This document shows, piece by piece, positions 17,558 to 27,233 of a DNA stretch of 64,000 nucleotides. The stretch is from NCBI RefSeq assembly GCF_002270055.1, contig NZ_NIBG01000006.1, positions 62,001-126,000 on the forward strand. The letters run 5' to 3'. The position numbers were made by a program, and so were the translations under genes. Numbering within the stretch: position 1 is the first letter of the stretch; each line of letters starts with the position of its first letter. This DNA is from Anaeromicrobium sediminis (GTDB lineage: Bacteria; Bacillota; Clostridia; Peptostreptococcales; Thermotaleaceae). The notes under the pieces were generated by a model. That model was given only the letters and a program-made list of their open reading frames with translations. It ran no database searches and had not been told where the DNA came from.

Positions 17558-18061
17558 ATGGCAGTAAGGGATATTTTATTATTAGGAGATAAAAGACTTT
17601 ATGAAAAATCTATAGACATAAAAAAAGATGAAATAGATAAAGCGCGTAAAATATTAGAGGAGCTTCATGATACTATGATGGATTTTAAAGAAAAGTATGG
17701 ATTTGGAAGGGCCATAGCAGCTCCCCAGATAAATGAATTCTATAGAGTTATCTATTTTAATCTAGATGGAAAATCCATTGATTTTATAAATCCAAGGGTG
17801 GAATTTTATGATGATGAGAAATTCCAAGTATGGGATGATTGTATGAGTTTCCCTGGAGTAGAAGTGAATCTGGAAAGATATAAAAAGTGTAGAGTTTATT
17901 ATAAGGACTTAGAGTGGAATGATTGTGTATTGGAATTTGAAGGTGATTTATCCGAGTTATTTCAACATGAATATGATCATTTAGATGGTATATTAGCCGT
18001 ATTAAGAGCTAAAGATAACAAAGATCTTAGAATAAACAAATCTAAAGCAGGCTGTTTTTAA
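17558..18061 (+). CDS. Peptide-deformylase-like protein
   Basis: A 167-residue protein of the Def family. The three family motifs are present with changes: motif 1 reads GRAIAAPQ (Gln57) for GxGLAAPQ; motif 2 reads DDCMSFPG with metal ligand Cys95 in place of EGCLS; motif 3 is intact, QHEYDHLDG (His137, Glu138, His141). Metal ligands and the catalytic Glu are kept, so hydrolase activity is plausible. It is co-directional and 21 bp after the YgeY gene, suggesting it is part of the diaminopropionate operon rather than the housekeeping deformylase, which normally sits beside fmt. It may hydrolyse an N-formyl or amide intermediate; this is inference. Confidence 0.85.
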   Translation: MAVRDILLLGDKRLYEKSIDIKKDEIDKARKILEELHDTMMDFKEKYGFGRAIAAPQINEFYRVIYFNLDGKSIDFINPRVEFYDDEKFQVWDDCMSFPGVEVNLERYKKCRVYYKDLEWNDCVLEFEGDLSELFQHEYDHLDGILAVLRAKDNKDLRINKSKAGCF

Positions 18062-18077
18062 AGCTAGATGTCCATAT

Positions 18078-18125
18078 AAAGAAGTAGAAGTACAACTTAT
18101 AAGTTTACTTCTACTTCTTTTATAT
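18078..18125 (+). terminator. Terminator of the diaminopropionate operon
   Basis: A stem of about 14 bp, AAGAAGTAGAAGTA/TTACTTCTACTTCTT, with an 11-13 base loop and a T-rich tail. Confidence 0.85.
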
Positions 18126-18244
18126 TTAATATATTTCAACAATTTTTCACATACAAAAACAAAATGTTCATTAGGGATACTTACTAAAAGGTGATTTTTT
18201 AGTATAATTAGTCATAAGAGTTAATATTTCTTTGGAGGTATTTA

Positions 18245-20212
18245 ATGAAACTGACAAGAAAAATAAAAAAAATTACTATTCTAAGTTCAATATTGTCCAC
18301 ATTTTTATTATTAGTTATAATAGGAATTTTTATTTTTAATACTTCCTATGAAAAATTCAATAAAGAATCAGAGCTTATAAGGGAAGAATATTATAATAAA
18401 CAAAAGGAATTAATAAAATATGAAGTATATAGGGCATATGATTATATTCAGTATTATAAAGACAAGACTGAAAAAAGGCTAAAAAAAGAAATGAAAAACA
18501 GAGTCTATGAAGCCCATAGTATGATCCTTAATATGTATGAAAACAATAAAGATAAATCAAAAGAAGAAATAGAAAAAATGATTAAAGATGCATTAAAAGA
18601 TGTTAGATTTAATGAGGGACAGGGATATTATTTTATTACTAGATTAGATGGTACTGGAATCGTGTATTATCCTAATGGTAAACCCCAAAATGGTAATTTG
18701 TTAAATGTCCAAGATAGTGAAGGTAGATATGTTATAAAAGACATGATTAATATAGCAAAAACTTCTAAAGAAGGTTTCTATGAATACACATGGACTAAGC
18801 CAAATAAAGGAGAAAATCAATACAGAAAGATATCCTTTGTTAAATACTTTGAACCTTTAGACATATATATTGGAACAGGAACATACATGAATTACATGGA
18901 AAAAATTGTAAAAAAAGAAGTTTTAGATAGAGTTTCAAAAATAAGATATGGAAATGATGGGTATATATTTGTAACCAATTATGATGGAATGGCTCTAGTT
19001 TTTGCACAAGAAGAATATTTAGGTAAGAATGTTAGCCATATAAGGGATGTTAATGGCATAAATATACATAATGAACAGGTAAAACTAATAAATGCCAGTG
19101 GTGAAGGATTTGTGGAATATTGTTGGCCTAAACCAAATGTTAAAGGAATATATCCTAAAATTACCTTTGTAAAGGGATTTGATGAATGGAAATGGATTTT
19201 TGGTTCAGGTGCTTATGTAGATGAAATAGAAAATACTATTAAGATGAAGAAAATAAATTTAAGGGAAGAAATTAAGTCAAATATAATAGGAATAACTCTA
19301 ATTATATTTTTAATAGGAGGTCTCATAGTATCCATTCAGTTATATTCATTAAAACGAGCTGAACAGGCTATAATAGAGGAAGAAAAATTATATGAAATTT
19401 TAACAAATCTATCAGAAGATGGCATATTTATTTTGGAACCATATGGAAAAATAATTGAATCTAATCACAAAGGCTTAGAAATGATTTCATGTTCTGAACA
19501 GGATGTAATTAAATTAAATTTTAAAGAGTTAATGGAAGAACCACTATTTAAAGATAGTATTACTAAAATTAGTAAAGAAACATATTTAAAAAGTAAACAT
19601 AATGAACTAATACCTGTAGAACTTCATATAAAGAGTATAGAATTAAATAGAAAAAATAAATTTATTGCCTATGTACGAGATTTAACAAAGAGAAGAATTT
19701 ATGAAGAAACATTAAAAGAGATGGCCACCATAGATGAGCTTACAGAAGTTTATAACAGAAGATTTATAATTAATCAATTAAGACTTGAAATTGAAAAAAT
19801 AAAGGAAATAGATAGTAAAGTATCATTAGTACTACTTGATATTGATGGATTTAAAAGGATTAATGATACCTATGGCCATATTTTTGGAGATAAGATATTA
19901 AAAATATTAGCTAGAACCTTTAAGGATAACTTAAGAGAGATAGATTTTATTGGTAGGTACGGAGGAGAAGAATTTATAGTGCTACTTTCTAATACTGATA
20001 GAATTGCAGCATTAAAAATAATAGAACGTATAAAAAATATCTGCATAAATTTAAAATGGGAATACGAAAATGTTAAGACAACTTTTAGTGCAGGTATTAT
20101 AGAAATAAATTCTACAAATAATAATGAAGATATTATGTATTATATAAACGAAGTAGACAAATTATTATATAAGGCTAAAAAGAATGGTAGAAATAGGATT
20201 GAAATAATTTAA
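18245..20212 (+). CDS. Diguanylate cyclase with Cache sensor and PAS domain
   Basis: A 655-residue membrane sensor. One N-terminal helix (~12-32) is followed by an extracellular region to ~330 with two related Cache modules: NEGQGYYFITRLDGT...YIGTGTYM and GNDGYIFVTNYDGM...IFGSGAYVDEIE. A second helix (~345-365), a PAS domain (~380-480) and a GGDEF domain (~490-655) follow. The active-site motif is GGEEF (573-577), and REID five residues before it matches the RxxD inhibitory site, so the enzyme should make c-di-GMP under product control. RBS GGAGG. Single gene, closed by a bidirectional terminator. Confidence 0.92.
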   Translation: MKLTRKIKKITILSSILSTFLLLVIIGIFIFNTSYEKFNKESELIREEYYNKQKELIKYEVYRAYDYIQYYKDKTEKRLKKEMKNRVYEAHSMILNMYENNKDKSKEEIEKMIKDALKDVRFNEGQGYYFITRLDGTGIVYYPNGKPQNGNLLNVQDSEGRYVIKDMINIAKTSKEGFYEYTWTKPNKGENQYRKISFVKYFEPLDIYIGTGTYMNYMEKIVKKEVLDRVSKIRYGNDGYIFVTNYDGMALVFAQEEYLGKNVSHIRDVNGINIHNEQVKLINASGEGFVEYCWPKPNVKGIYPKITFVKGFDEWKWIFGSGAYVDEIENTIKMKKINLREEIKSNIIGITLIIFLIGGLIVSIQLYSLKRAEQAIIEEEKLYEILTNLSEDGIFILEPYGKIIESNHKGLEMISCSEQDVIKLNFKELMEEPLFKDSITKISKETYLKSKHNELIPVELHIKSIELNRKNKFIAYVRDLTKRRIYEETLKEMATIDELTEVYNRRFIINQLRLEIEKIKEIDSKVSLVLLDIDGFKRINDTYGHIFGDKILKILARTFKDNLREIDFIGRYGGEEFIVLLSNTDRIAALKIIERIKNICINLKWEYENVKTTFSAGIIEINSTNNNEDIMYYINEVDKLLYKAKKNGRNRIEII

Positions 20213-20242
20213 GCAGAGATTAATCTCTGCTTAAATTTTTAT
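20205..20242. terminator. Bidirectional terminator
   Basis: A perfect AAGCAGAGATT/AATCTCTGCTT palindrome with A-rich and T-rich flanks between convergent genes. Confidence 0.9.
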
Positions 20243-21159
20243 TTAGGCTTACTAATAAACATTTGTGTGAACATATTTCCATATTGTCCACCTTTTTTAA
20301 TTCCTATTCCAATATGAGTGAATTCTGGACTTAGTATATTTTTTCTATGACCTGGAGAATTCATTAAAGTATCATGAGCACCTTTAACACTTTGATTACC
20401 GGCAATATTTTCTCCTGCTTTAACATAATTTATGCCAAATTGCTTCATCATATCAAAGGGGCTACCATATTTTGGTGAGTTATGGCTAAAGTAATTATTA
20501 TCTATCATATCTTGAGATTTAATCCTAGCAACCTTAGTTAATTCCATATCTACTTTTAATGCTGGTAAATTGTTTTGAGCTCTAGCTTGATTAACTAGAT
20601 CTACCATTTCCTTTTCTTGACTAGTTAATGAAGTAGAATTTGTATCTGTAGCTGGTTGAGCTGTTTTATTATTATTGTTTGTAGTATTTGTACCAGTATC
20701 TCCTGGTGTTCTACCTGTTCCATTAACTGCTCCATTACCTGCTCCAATATTTGGTCTAGTTCCTGGTGTAGTACCTGGTGTAGTACCTGGAGTCGTTGGT
20801 TTAGTTCCTGGGGCAGGAGCTTTACCTCTATCCATACTATCTGGAACTATTGGTTTACATTGTCCCTTAGGAACAAAACCAATTGTATTGTCAGGAAGCT
20901 TTACAGCATACCAGTCTGCAACTTCATTTATTACATCAAATGTCTTATTTTTATCTGATGCTTGAAGGACTGGTGCATCTGGCGAACAACCTTTTCTTAC
21001 ATTACAATTATCAGAAGTAACTTTTATCTTTTTTACATCTCCAGCTTTGGAGACAGAAGATGCTACTCCCTTTACTGGTTTTTGAGCAGGATTTTGAGTA
21101 CAGGAAACTCCAATGATTAATGATAAAATTAAACCAAAAATAAAGAGTATCCTTTTCAT
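20239..21159 (-). CDS. Secreted SH3b-CAP domain protein (YkwD type)
   Basis: A 306-residue exported protein. The N-terminal hydrophobic segment ends in GVSC, a borderline lipobox. Residues ~45-110 form a bacterial SH3 domain (NVRKGC, DWYAVKLPDNTIGFV). Residues ~115-170 are a low-complexity linker with repeated TTPG units, and ~180-306 are a CAP/SCP domain: MVDLVNQARAQNNLPAL, SQDMIDNNYFSHNSP, AGENIAG, MNSPGHRKNIL. CAP proteins of this type are cell-surface or coat-associated; their biochemical activity is unsettled. RBS AAGGAGGG. Monocistronic on the minus strand. Confidence 0.9.
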   Translation of the reverse strand: MKRILFIFGLILSLIIGVSCTQNPAQKPVKGVASSVSKAGDVKKIKVTSDNCNVRKGCSPDAPVLQASDKNKTFDVINEVADWYAVKLPDNTIGFVPKGQCKPIVPDSMDRGKAPAPGTKPTTPGTTPGTTPGTRPNIGAGNGAVNGTGRTPGDTGTNTTNNNNKTAQPATDTNSTSLTSQEKEMVDLVNQARAQNNLPALKVDMELTKVARIKSQDMIDNNYFSHNSPKYGSPFDMMKQFGINYVKAGENIAGNQSVKGAHDTLMNSPGHRKNILSPEFTHIGIGIKKGGQYGNMFTQMFISKPK

Positions 21160-21333
21160 GAGAATCCCTCCTTAGATTTTCAAATTTTTAAATTGCTATA
21201 AAAATAGTATTAGAAAATATGTTGATTTTTATTATATAAGTTGTCTTTGAAAAAACTCTTAAAATTGCAAAAATTATACATTTTTCGTAAATAACTTAAA
21301 TCATATAACATGATAATTTTCAGTCATATTGCT

Positions 21334-21399
21334 AAATGTGTATTAATTTGCAAAAATGTGTAAAAATTTGTTTACTTTTACGAGAATTCACATTATATG
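21334..21399 (+). promoter_or_regulatory. Promoter of the AfuABC-like operon with paired direct repeats
   Basis: The 17-mers AAATGTGTATTAATTTG (21334-21350) and AAATGTGTAAAAATTTG (21354-21370) repeat with a 20-bp period, about two helical turns. They end directly at a candidate -35 TTTACT (21371-21376), with -10 TATATG (21394-21399) after 17 bp. This is the usual layout for activation by an AraC-type response regulator; one is encoded at the end of the same cluster. Confidence 0.65.
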
Positions 21400-21448
21400 A
21401 GGTATGATTTATGAGGGGAAAACATTCTCAGTTAAAGGAGGCAAAATC

Positions 21449-22474
21449 ATGTTAAAGAAAAGACTAGTGGCATTAGGACTAAGTGCAATATTAGTACTAG
21501 GTATGTTAGTAGGATGTGGTGACAATGAAAAGCAAGCTGAAGAAACAAAGCGTCTTACTATATACAGTGGTCTTATGCAAGATCATATGATTAAAGCAGT
21601 TGAAGAGTTTGAAAAGGAAACAGGTATCGAAGTGGATGCCGTAAGAATGAGCTCAGGAGAAATCCTAAGTAGAATTAAGGCAGAAAAGGAAAATCCAAAG
21701 GCTTCTGTATGGTTTGGTGGTCCAGCTGATGGATTTATCAGTGCTAAAGAGCAAGGATTATTAGAAAAATATGAGTCTCCAAATGCAGCTAAGATTCCAG
21801 CTGAGTTTAAAGATGCTGAAGATTACTGGACTGGTATCTATGTAGGATACTTAGGATTAGTTGGTAACGAAGTATTATTAAAGGAAAAGGGTGTGGAAAT
21901 GCCACAAAGCTGGGAAGAATTATTAAAACCAGAATTTAAAGGACAAATAATCATGGCAAATCCTGGTTCTTCTGGAACAGCTTATACAGCATTAGCAACA
22001 GTAGTTCAATTAATGGGGGAAGAAAAGGGCTTAGAATATATGGCTAAGCTAGATAAGCAAATGAAGACTTATACTAAGTCAGGTACAGCTCCAGGCAGAA
22101 TGGCAGGACAAGGAGAATGTATGGTAGGTATTACATTCTTACATGATGCTATCAAGTATAAAGAAGAAGGAATGAAGGATATTGTAATTGCAGCACCTAA
22201 AGAAGGTACAGGATTCGAAATTGGATCTGTTGCACTTATTAAAGATGGTCCAGATCAAGAAGCAGCTAAAATGTTTATAGACTGGGTATTAACTAAGGAA
22301 GCACAAAACATTGGACAAACAGTAGGTTCTTACCAGTTCTTAACTAATCCAGAAGCTTCTACACCAGAGCAAGCTCTTACTATCAAAGACACTAAGTTAA
22401 TTGATTATAACTTCAAGTGGGCTGGAGAGAACAGAGGAGAAATGGTTGAAAAGTGGAATAAGGCAGTAAAATAA
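21449..22474 (+). CDS. ABC transporter substrate-binding lipoprotein, AfuA-like (probably sugar phosphate)
   Basis: A 341-residue lipoprotein with LVGC lipobox (Cys23) and the same overall fold as ferric-binding proteins, but without the adjacent tyrosines used for iron. Instead it has LHD (His232-Asp233) followed about 24 residues later by GTGFEIGS (Glu257), resembling the His-Asp and Glu residues reported to bind hexose-6-phosphate in AfuA. It also has no Fur box upstream and is linked to a two-component system. Phosphorylated sugar, or another phosphorylated solute, is therefore the better guess. Start ATG 21449 has AAAGGAGG ahead of it; the ATG at 21404 does not. Confidence 0.8.
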   Translation: MLKKRLVALGLSAILVLGMLVGCGDNEKQAEETKRLTIYSGLMQDHMIKAVEEFEKETGIEVDAVRMSSGEILSRIKAEKENPKASVWFGGPADGFISAKEQGLLEKYESPNAAKIPAEFKDAEDYWTGIYVGYLGLVGNEVLLKEKGVEMPQSWEELLKPEFKGQIIMANPGSSGTAYTALATVVQLMGEEKGLEYMAKLDKQMKTYTKSGTAPGRMAGQGECMVGITFLHDAIKYKEEGMKDIVIAAPKEGTGFEIGSVALIKDGPDQEAAKMFIDWVLTKEAQNIGQTVGSYQFLTNPEASTPEQALTIKDTKLIDYNFKWAGENRGEMVEKWNKAVK

Positions 22475-22490
22475 ATATGTTTTAGAATGA

Positions 22491-22522
22491 GAATCTTGCC
22501 AAGGGCAAGATTCCTGTTCTTT
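22491..22522 (+). terminator. Hairpin between binding-protein and permease genes
   Basis: A 10-bp GAATCTTGCC/GGCAAGATTC stem, loop AAG, followed by CTGTTCTTTTT. It probably stabilises the binding-protein mRNA and reduces read-through to the permease. Confidence 0.75.
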
Positions 22523-22554
22523 TTACTAAATAAACAAATATATGAGGTGATAAT

Positions 22555-24258
22555 ATGGAAAATCTTCAGACCTCTAAAAATAGTTTTTTAAAATATAGAC
22601 TAAAAGAGATGGAGAAAATTGTAAGGGACCCAATACTATTTACATCAATATTATTAGTTATGATATCATTAGTAGTTTTTATAGTTTGGCCTCTATATGA
22701 AATATTAAAGGAAAGTTTCGTAAGTGAAAGTGGAGTTTTAACATTAGAATTTTATAAACAGGCTTTAACGAGTAGTGAGAACAGGAGAATATTATTTAAT
22801 ACGGTGGGCCTAGGTGTATTCGTAGGAATTATTGCCACTGCTATAGCCTTTGTATTTGCCTATGCAGATGCTTTTTTAAGAATTAAATTTAAAAAGATAT
22901 TTAACCTAGTATCCATATTACCAATTATATCACCGCCCTTTGCATTGGCTATGGCATTTATCATGTTATTTGGCCAAAGGGGTATTATTACTTATAAATT
23001 ATTAGGAATTCCAGATGCAAATGTATATGGATTTAAGGGTTTGGCCTCAGTTCAGATTTTAACATTCTTCCCTGTAGCATACTTATTGTTACTAGGAATA
23101 TTAAAAAAAATTGATCCTTCCATAGAAGAAGCAGCTAGAAATATGGGCGCTTCAAGGGGACAGGTCTTTAAGACTATAGTATTACCTTTAGTAAAACCAG
23201 GAATTTTAAATGCATTTTTATTAGTATTCATTCAAAGTGTGGCTGACTTTGGAAATGCCATGGTTATAGGTGGAAATTATACTACCCTATCAGCCCAGGT
23301 ATATATTCAGTCCATGGGGAATTACGATTTAAAGGGTGGTACAGCCTTAGCATCAATACTTCTTAGTATATCCATATTAATGTTTGTTCTACAAAAATAT
23401 TGGATTGGTTCAAAATCATATGTAACTGTAACAGGAAAGCCATCTAGAAGTAGAAATTTAATAGAAGAAAATCATATAAGAATACCTATTTTTTCCATAT
23501 GTTTATTAGTAACAGCTTTCATAATTTTATTATATTGTTTAATCCCAATCGGTTCTTTTGTTAAGGTTTGGGGAATTGATTACACTCCAACTATGAAACA
23601 TTATGAGTATATAGGAAAGATGGGAGTTAAATTCATAAAGGATACTACAATAATGGCCCTTATAGCTATGCCAATTACAGGGGTATTAGGAATGGTTATA
23701 GCATTCTTAATTACTAGAAAGAAGTTCATAGGAAGAAGAATGATAGAGTTCACATCCATGCTTGCCATGGCAATCCCAGGAACTGTAATAGGTATAGGAT
23801 ATGTACTTGCATATAATGAAAGGCCACTCATGTTAACAGGAACTGCTACTATAATAATTATTTCATTCATATTTAGAAGTATGCCAGTAGGTATAAGATC
23901 TGGTATTGTATCTTTACAACAAATTGACCCAGCCATAGAGGAAGCAGCACAAGATTTAGGGGCAAGTACTTTGAAAGTATTTACTTCTGTTACTATTCCA
24001 CTTATTAAGTCAGCATTTTTTAGTGGCCTAGTATATTCTTTCGTAAGAAGTATGACAGCTTTAAGTGCAGTAATATTCTTAATATCTGCAAGACATAACA
24101 TTCTTACGGCAGAGATTATGAATCAGGTAGACGTAGGTAGAATTGGAGTTGCTGCTGGATATTGTACAGTGTTAATTGTAATAGTTGTAACAGTAGTTGG
24201 AATCATGAAATTATTACTTAGTAAATTGGGTGTAGATACAAGCCAATCTAAAATATAG
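22555..24258 (+). CDS. ABC transporter permease, fused two-domain (AfuB/FbpB-like)
   Basis: A 567-residue protein with about twelve hydrophobic helices and two permease domains, each with an EAA loop: [21 protein letters not shown] in the first half and [15 protein letters not shown] in the second. It forms the channel for the solute delivered by the AfuA-like lipoprotein. RBS GAGGTGATAAT before the ATG, and only 11 bp to the ATPase gene, so the pair is co-translated. It is a paralogue in architecture of the iron permease at 3043 but has clearly different sequence. Confidence 0.9.
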   Translation: MENLQTSKNSFLKYRLKEMEKIVRDPILFTSILLVMISLVVFIVWPLYEILKESFVSESGVLTLEFYKQALTSSENRRILFNTVGLGVFVGIIATAIAFVFAYADAFLRIKFKKIFNLVSILPIISPPFALAMAFIMLFGQRGIITYKLLGIPDANVYGFKGLASVQILTFFPVAYLLLLGILKKIDPSIEEAARNMGASRGQVFKTIVLPLVKPGILNAFLLVFIQSVADFGNAMVIGGNYTTLSAQVYIQSMGNYDLKGGTALASILLSISILMFVLQKYWIGSKSYVTVTGKPSRSRNLIEENHIRIPIFSICLLVTAFIILLYCLIPIGSFVKVWGIDYTPTMKHYEYIGKMGVKFIKDTTIMALIAMPITGVLGMVIAFLITRKKFIGRRMIEFTSMLAMAIPGTVIGIGYVLAYNERPLMLTGTATIIIISFIFRSMPVGIRSGIVSLQQIDPAIEEAAQDLGASTLKVFTSVTIPLIKSAFFSGLVYSFVRSMTALSAVIFLISARHNILTAEIMNQVDVGRIGVAAGYCTVLIVIVVTVVGIMKLLLSKLGVDTSQSKI

Positions 24259-24269
24259 GAGGCAGAGAA

Positions 24270-25346
24270 ATGAGTAAATTAAAAAGTGTAGTATTAAAAG
24301 ATTTAGTTAAAACTTATATAGGAAATGACGGGAACCTATTTACTGCAGTAAAGGGTATAAACGTTGAGATAAATCCAGGGGAATTTGTAACGTTACTAGG
24401 TCCATCAGGATGTGGAAAAACTACTACTTTGAGAATGGTAGCAGGATTTGAAATTCCTACAGATGGAGAAATTTTCATAGGAGATGAAAATGTAAGCAGA
24501 CAAACTCCTGACAAAAGGGATACGGCTATGGTTTTTCAAAGCTATGCTCTATTTCCACATCTAAACATATTTGACAATGTGGCTTATGGTCTTAAGTTAA
24601 AGAAAATGAGCAAGGAAGAAATAAAAGAAAAGGTAGATAGTATATTAAAGCTAGTAGGCCTTGAAGGTTTAGGGTTAAGAGCTCCAAACCAATTATCAGG
24701 AGGTCAGCAACAAAGGGTTGCCTTAGCTCGAGCCTTAGTTATGGAACCAGCAGTACTTTTATTTGATGAACCCTTATCTAACTTAGACGCTAAGCTTAGA
24801 GTATATATGAGAAATGAAATAAGAAGAATTCAAAAGGAAATTGGAATTACTAGTATATATGTAACTCACGATCAATCAGAGGCCATGAGTATGTCAGATA
24901 GAATTATTATTATGAACAAAGGAAATATAGAACAAGTTGGAACTCCAAAGGAAATATATGAAAAACCAGCTACTGCGTTCATTGCTGATTTCATAGGAGA
25001 AGCTAATATTATTGATACGAAAATTATAGATAAGAAGGACAAGGCAGTAACCATATCTATTGGGGAAAAGGAATTTAAATTAAGTATTGATAAAGACTTT
25101 GAAAAGGATGAGGATGTATTAATCGTAATTAGACCTGAAGCTGTGGAATTAAGTGATACAGGAAATACGGAAGTAAGTATTAAATCATCCATATTTATGG
25201 GAGCATATCAAGATTATCTTATAGATATAGATGGGGTGGAGTTAAAAATAGTTCAATACGATCCACAACATAAAAAGGTTTATAATAAAGGACAAAGGGC
25301 TTATATAAACTTAGATGGAGATATAATGCATCTAATAAAAAAATAA
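24270..25346 (+). CDS. ABC transporter ATP-binding protein with TOBE domain (AfuC/FbpC-like)
   Basis: A 358-residue ATPase: Walker [10 protein letters not shown]-loop [10 protein letters not shown], signature LSGGQQQR, Walker B LLFDEP, switch VTHD, then a C-terminal TOBE-like domain (about 245-358) containing VIRPEAVEL. It energises the permease encoded immediately upstream. In contrast to the iron-system ATPase of this window, it has the full regulatory tail. RBS AGGAGG. A terminator hairpin follows before the sensor kinase gene. Confidence 0.92.
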   Translation: MSKLKSVVLKDLVKTYIGNDGNLFTAVKGINVEINPGEFVTLLGPSGCGKTTTLRMVAGFEIPTDGEIFIGDENVSRQTPDKRDTAMVFQSYALFPHLNIFDNVAYGLKLKKMSKEEIKEKVDSILKLVGLEGLGLRAPNQLSGGQQQRVALARALVMEPAVLLFDEPLSNLDAKLRVYMRNEIRRIQKEIGITSIYVTHDQSEAMSMSDRIIIMNKGNIEQVGTPKEIYEKPATAFIADFIGEANIIDTKIIDKKDKAVTISIGEKEFKLSIDKDFEKDEDVLIVIRPEAVELSDTGNTEVSIKSSIFMGAYQDYLIDIDGVELKIVQYDPQHKKVYNKGQRAYINLDGDIMHLIKK

Positions 25347-25384
25347 GTAGTTAGATAAACTTACATAGACTCAAAATGGGAAAC

Positions 25385-25416
25385 GGGACATAAAAATTAT
25401 TTTTAGTCCCTTTTTC
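25385..25416 (+). terminator. Terminator after the AfuC-like gene
   Basis: GGGAC(A)TAAAAA paired with TTTTTAGTCCC with one bulge, followed by TTTTTC. Confidence 0.7.
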
Positions 25417-25481
25417 TGTATTGAAATCTTCTTTGATGATATAATACAATTTTGTAAGGAGAAAGGATTGAATTTATTAAA

Positions 25482-27233
25482 ATGATATTTGAAAACAGAA
25501 CTTTTAGAAGCAGATTATTTAAATTATTCATGTTAATAGGAACTATTCCCTTAGTTTTAATGGCTATTTTCTCTTATTACAATACTTCCTACAGAATATC
25601 AGATAAGATAGATAATTCTACTCAGGAAAATATGGCTATAATGGAGGAACTTATAGACTCTACCATAGTGAACTTGGGAAGCATATCAGATTTCATAGTG
25701 GAGAATAAAGAGATACAAAATATATTAAAAAAGACAGAGTATAAGACTTATGAAGAACGATTTGAAGATGTTCAGAAGGTATATACCATAGTAAATAGTA
25801 TAGAAGTAAGGCGTATGGATATACCAATTTACATATTGGGACTAAATACACCCTATAGTAGATTTACTACTCAACCCTATTTTTCAAATATGTATGGAAG
25901 TAAGCAAAGTTACTTAATAAGGAAGTTTATGGATTATGATAGGGATAAATTTTTTTATGTACATAGGAAAGTAGATGGTAGGGAAAGCAAAGATACAGTC
26001 CTTACTATAGTAAGGAAGATACGGGATTTAGAGACGGATACAGTATTAGGATTTGTATTTTTAGATATATATGATGAATACTTTGATAATATATTTAAGA
26101 AATTTAACTTATATGAGGATAGTAATATATTTATATTAGATCAAAATGGAATTATTATAACAGATAATAAATATAAAACTGAAACTACTTTTAAGTATAA
26201 TGACAGGTGTTTAGAAATAATAAATGAAGGTAAAAATAATCCCTTTGAATTTAATATGAAAAACATGAAATATAAAGTATATTATACTACTTTAAAAAAT
26301 ACTAAATTTACGATAGTTAGATTAATACCTCTTAGACATATTAATTATGAAAAAAGAATAATTATAGAGACTTTTATAGGTATATTTGTAATCTTGTTTA
26401 TTAGTTCAATATTAATATCCTATCTATTGTCTAATAAAATATCTGAACCTATAAAAAAGTTATCTACCACCATGGAGGAAGTAGAAAAGGGTAGATTAGA
26501 TATATCTATAGATTTGACCAATTGTGATGATGAAATCTATAATTTAGGAAAAACCTTTAATAAGATGATTGAAAAAATTAATATCTTAATAGAAGAAGTG
26601 TATATGAAAAAATATTTATTGAAGGAAGCAGAACTTAAAAATTTAAAGTCCCAAATTAATCCTCATTTTCTATACAATAGTCTAGAATCTATTAAATGGA
26701 TGGCAAAACTGGGAGAAAATAAAAAGGTATCTAAGATGATAACTAGCTTAGGGAGGTTCTTGAGATACTCTATTAGTAAGACTGATGATATTGTAACTAT
26801 TAGGGAAGATCTTACCCAAATAGAAAATTATTTAAAGATAATGAGACTTAGGTTTGAAGATAAACTGACCATAGAGTATGACATAGATCAAACTATTATG
26901 GATGAAAAAATGCCTAAGTTACTAATACAGCCATTAGTTGAAAATGCATTAATACATGGAATAGAAAAAAATACAGATAAAGGCATAATAATAATTAAAG
27001 TATATAGAAGTGCTGAGAATATTGTATTTGAAATAATAGATAATGGAATGAACTTTAAAAAGGACTTTAAAATGGGAATAGGCCTTTCAAATGTGGACAA
27101 AAGAGTGAAACTTTATTATGGGAAAGAATATGGAATTAGGTTTAATAGGGTAGATAATAAAACCTATTGTAAACTAACTATAGGAGAAAATCTTCAAGGA
27201 GAGGAAGTTCATGGAGAAAGTATTAATAGTTGA
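25482..27233 (+). CDS. YesM-type sensor histidine kinase
   Basis: A 583-residue membrane kinase of the HPK7 (YesM/LytS-like) class. There is an N-terminal helix (~15-35), a large extracellular sensor region (~40-290), a second helix (~300-322), a HAMP domain (ISEPIKKLSTTMEEVEKGRLD), then the His-kinase domain with INPHFLYNSLE (phosphoacceptor His395) and the ATPase blocks LIQPLVENALIHGI and GIGLSNVDKRV. It should phosphorylate the response regulator whose gene overlaps its 3' end by 23 bp. No strong ribosome binding site lies at the usual spacing; AAAGGA is 15 bases upstream, so the start is uncertain. Confidence 0.9.
   Translation: MIFENRTFRSRLFKLFMLIGTIPLVLMAIFSYYNTSYRISDKIDNSTQENMAIMEELIDSTIVNLGSISDFIVENKEIQNILKKTEYKTYEERFEDVQKVYTIVNSIEVRRMDIPIYILGLNTPYSRFTTQPYFSNMYGSKQSYLIRKFMDYDRDKFFYVHRKVDGRESKDTVLTIVRKIRDLETDTVLGFVFLDIYDEYFDNIFKKFNLYEDSNIFILDQNGIIITDNKYKTETTFKYNDRCLEIINEGKNNPFEFNMKNMKYKVYYTTLKNTKFTIVRLIPLRHINYEKRIIIETFIGIFVILFISSILISYLLSNKISEPIKKLSTTMEEVEKGRLDISIDLTNCDDEIYNLGKTFNKMIEKINILIEEVYMKKYLLKEAELKNLKSQINPHFLYNSLESIKWMAKLGENKKVSKMITSLGRFLRYSISKTDDIVTIREDLTQIENYLKIMRLRFEDKLTIEYDIDQTIMDEKMPKLLIQPLVENALIHGIEKNTDKGIIIIKVYRSAENIVFEIIDNGMNFKKDFKMGIGLSNVDKRVKLYYGKEYGIRFNRVDNKTYCKLTIGENLQGEEVHGESINS

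Noticed and set aside
20755-20800. Short tandem repeats that could suggest a CRISPR or minisatellite
   Set aside because: They encode in-frame TTPG linker repeats of the CAP-domain protein; there are no spacers.
20656-20965. Long plus-strand open frames opposite the CAP-domain gene
   Set aside because: They are the antisense of the Pro/Thr/Gly-rich linker repeats; composition is low-complexity and there is no ribosome binding site.
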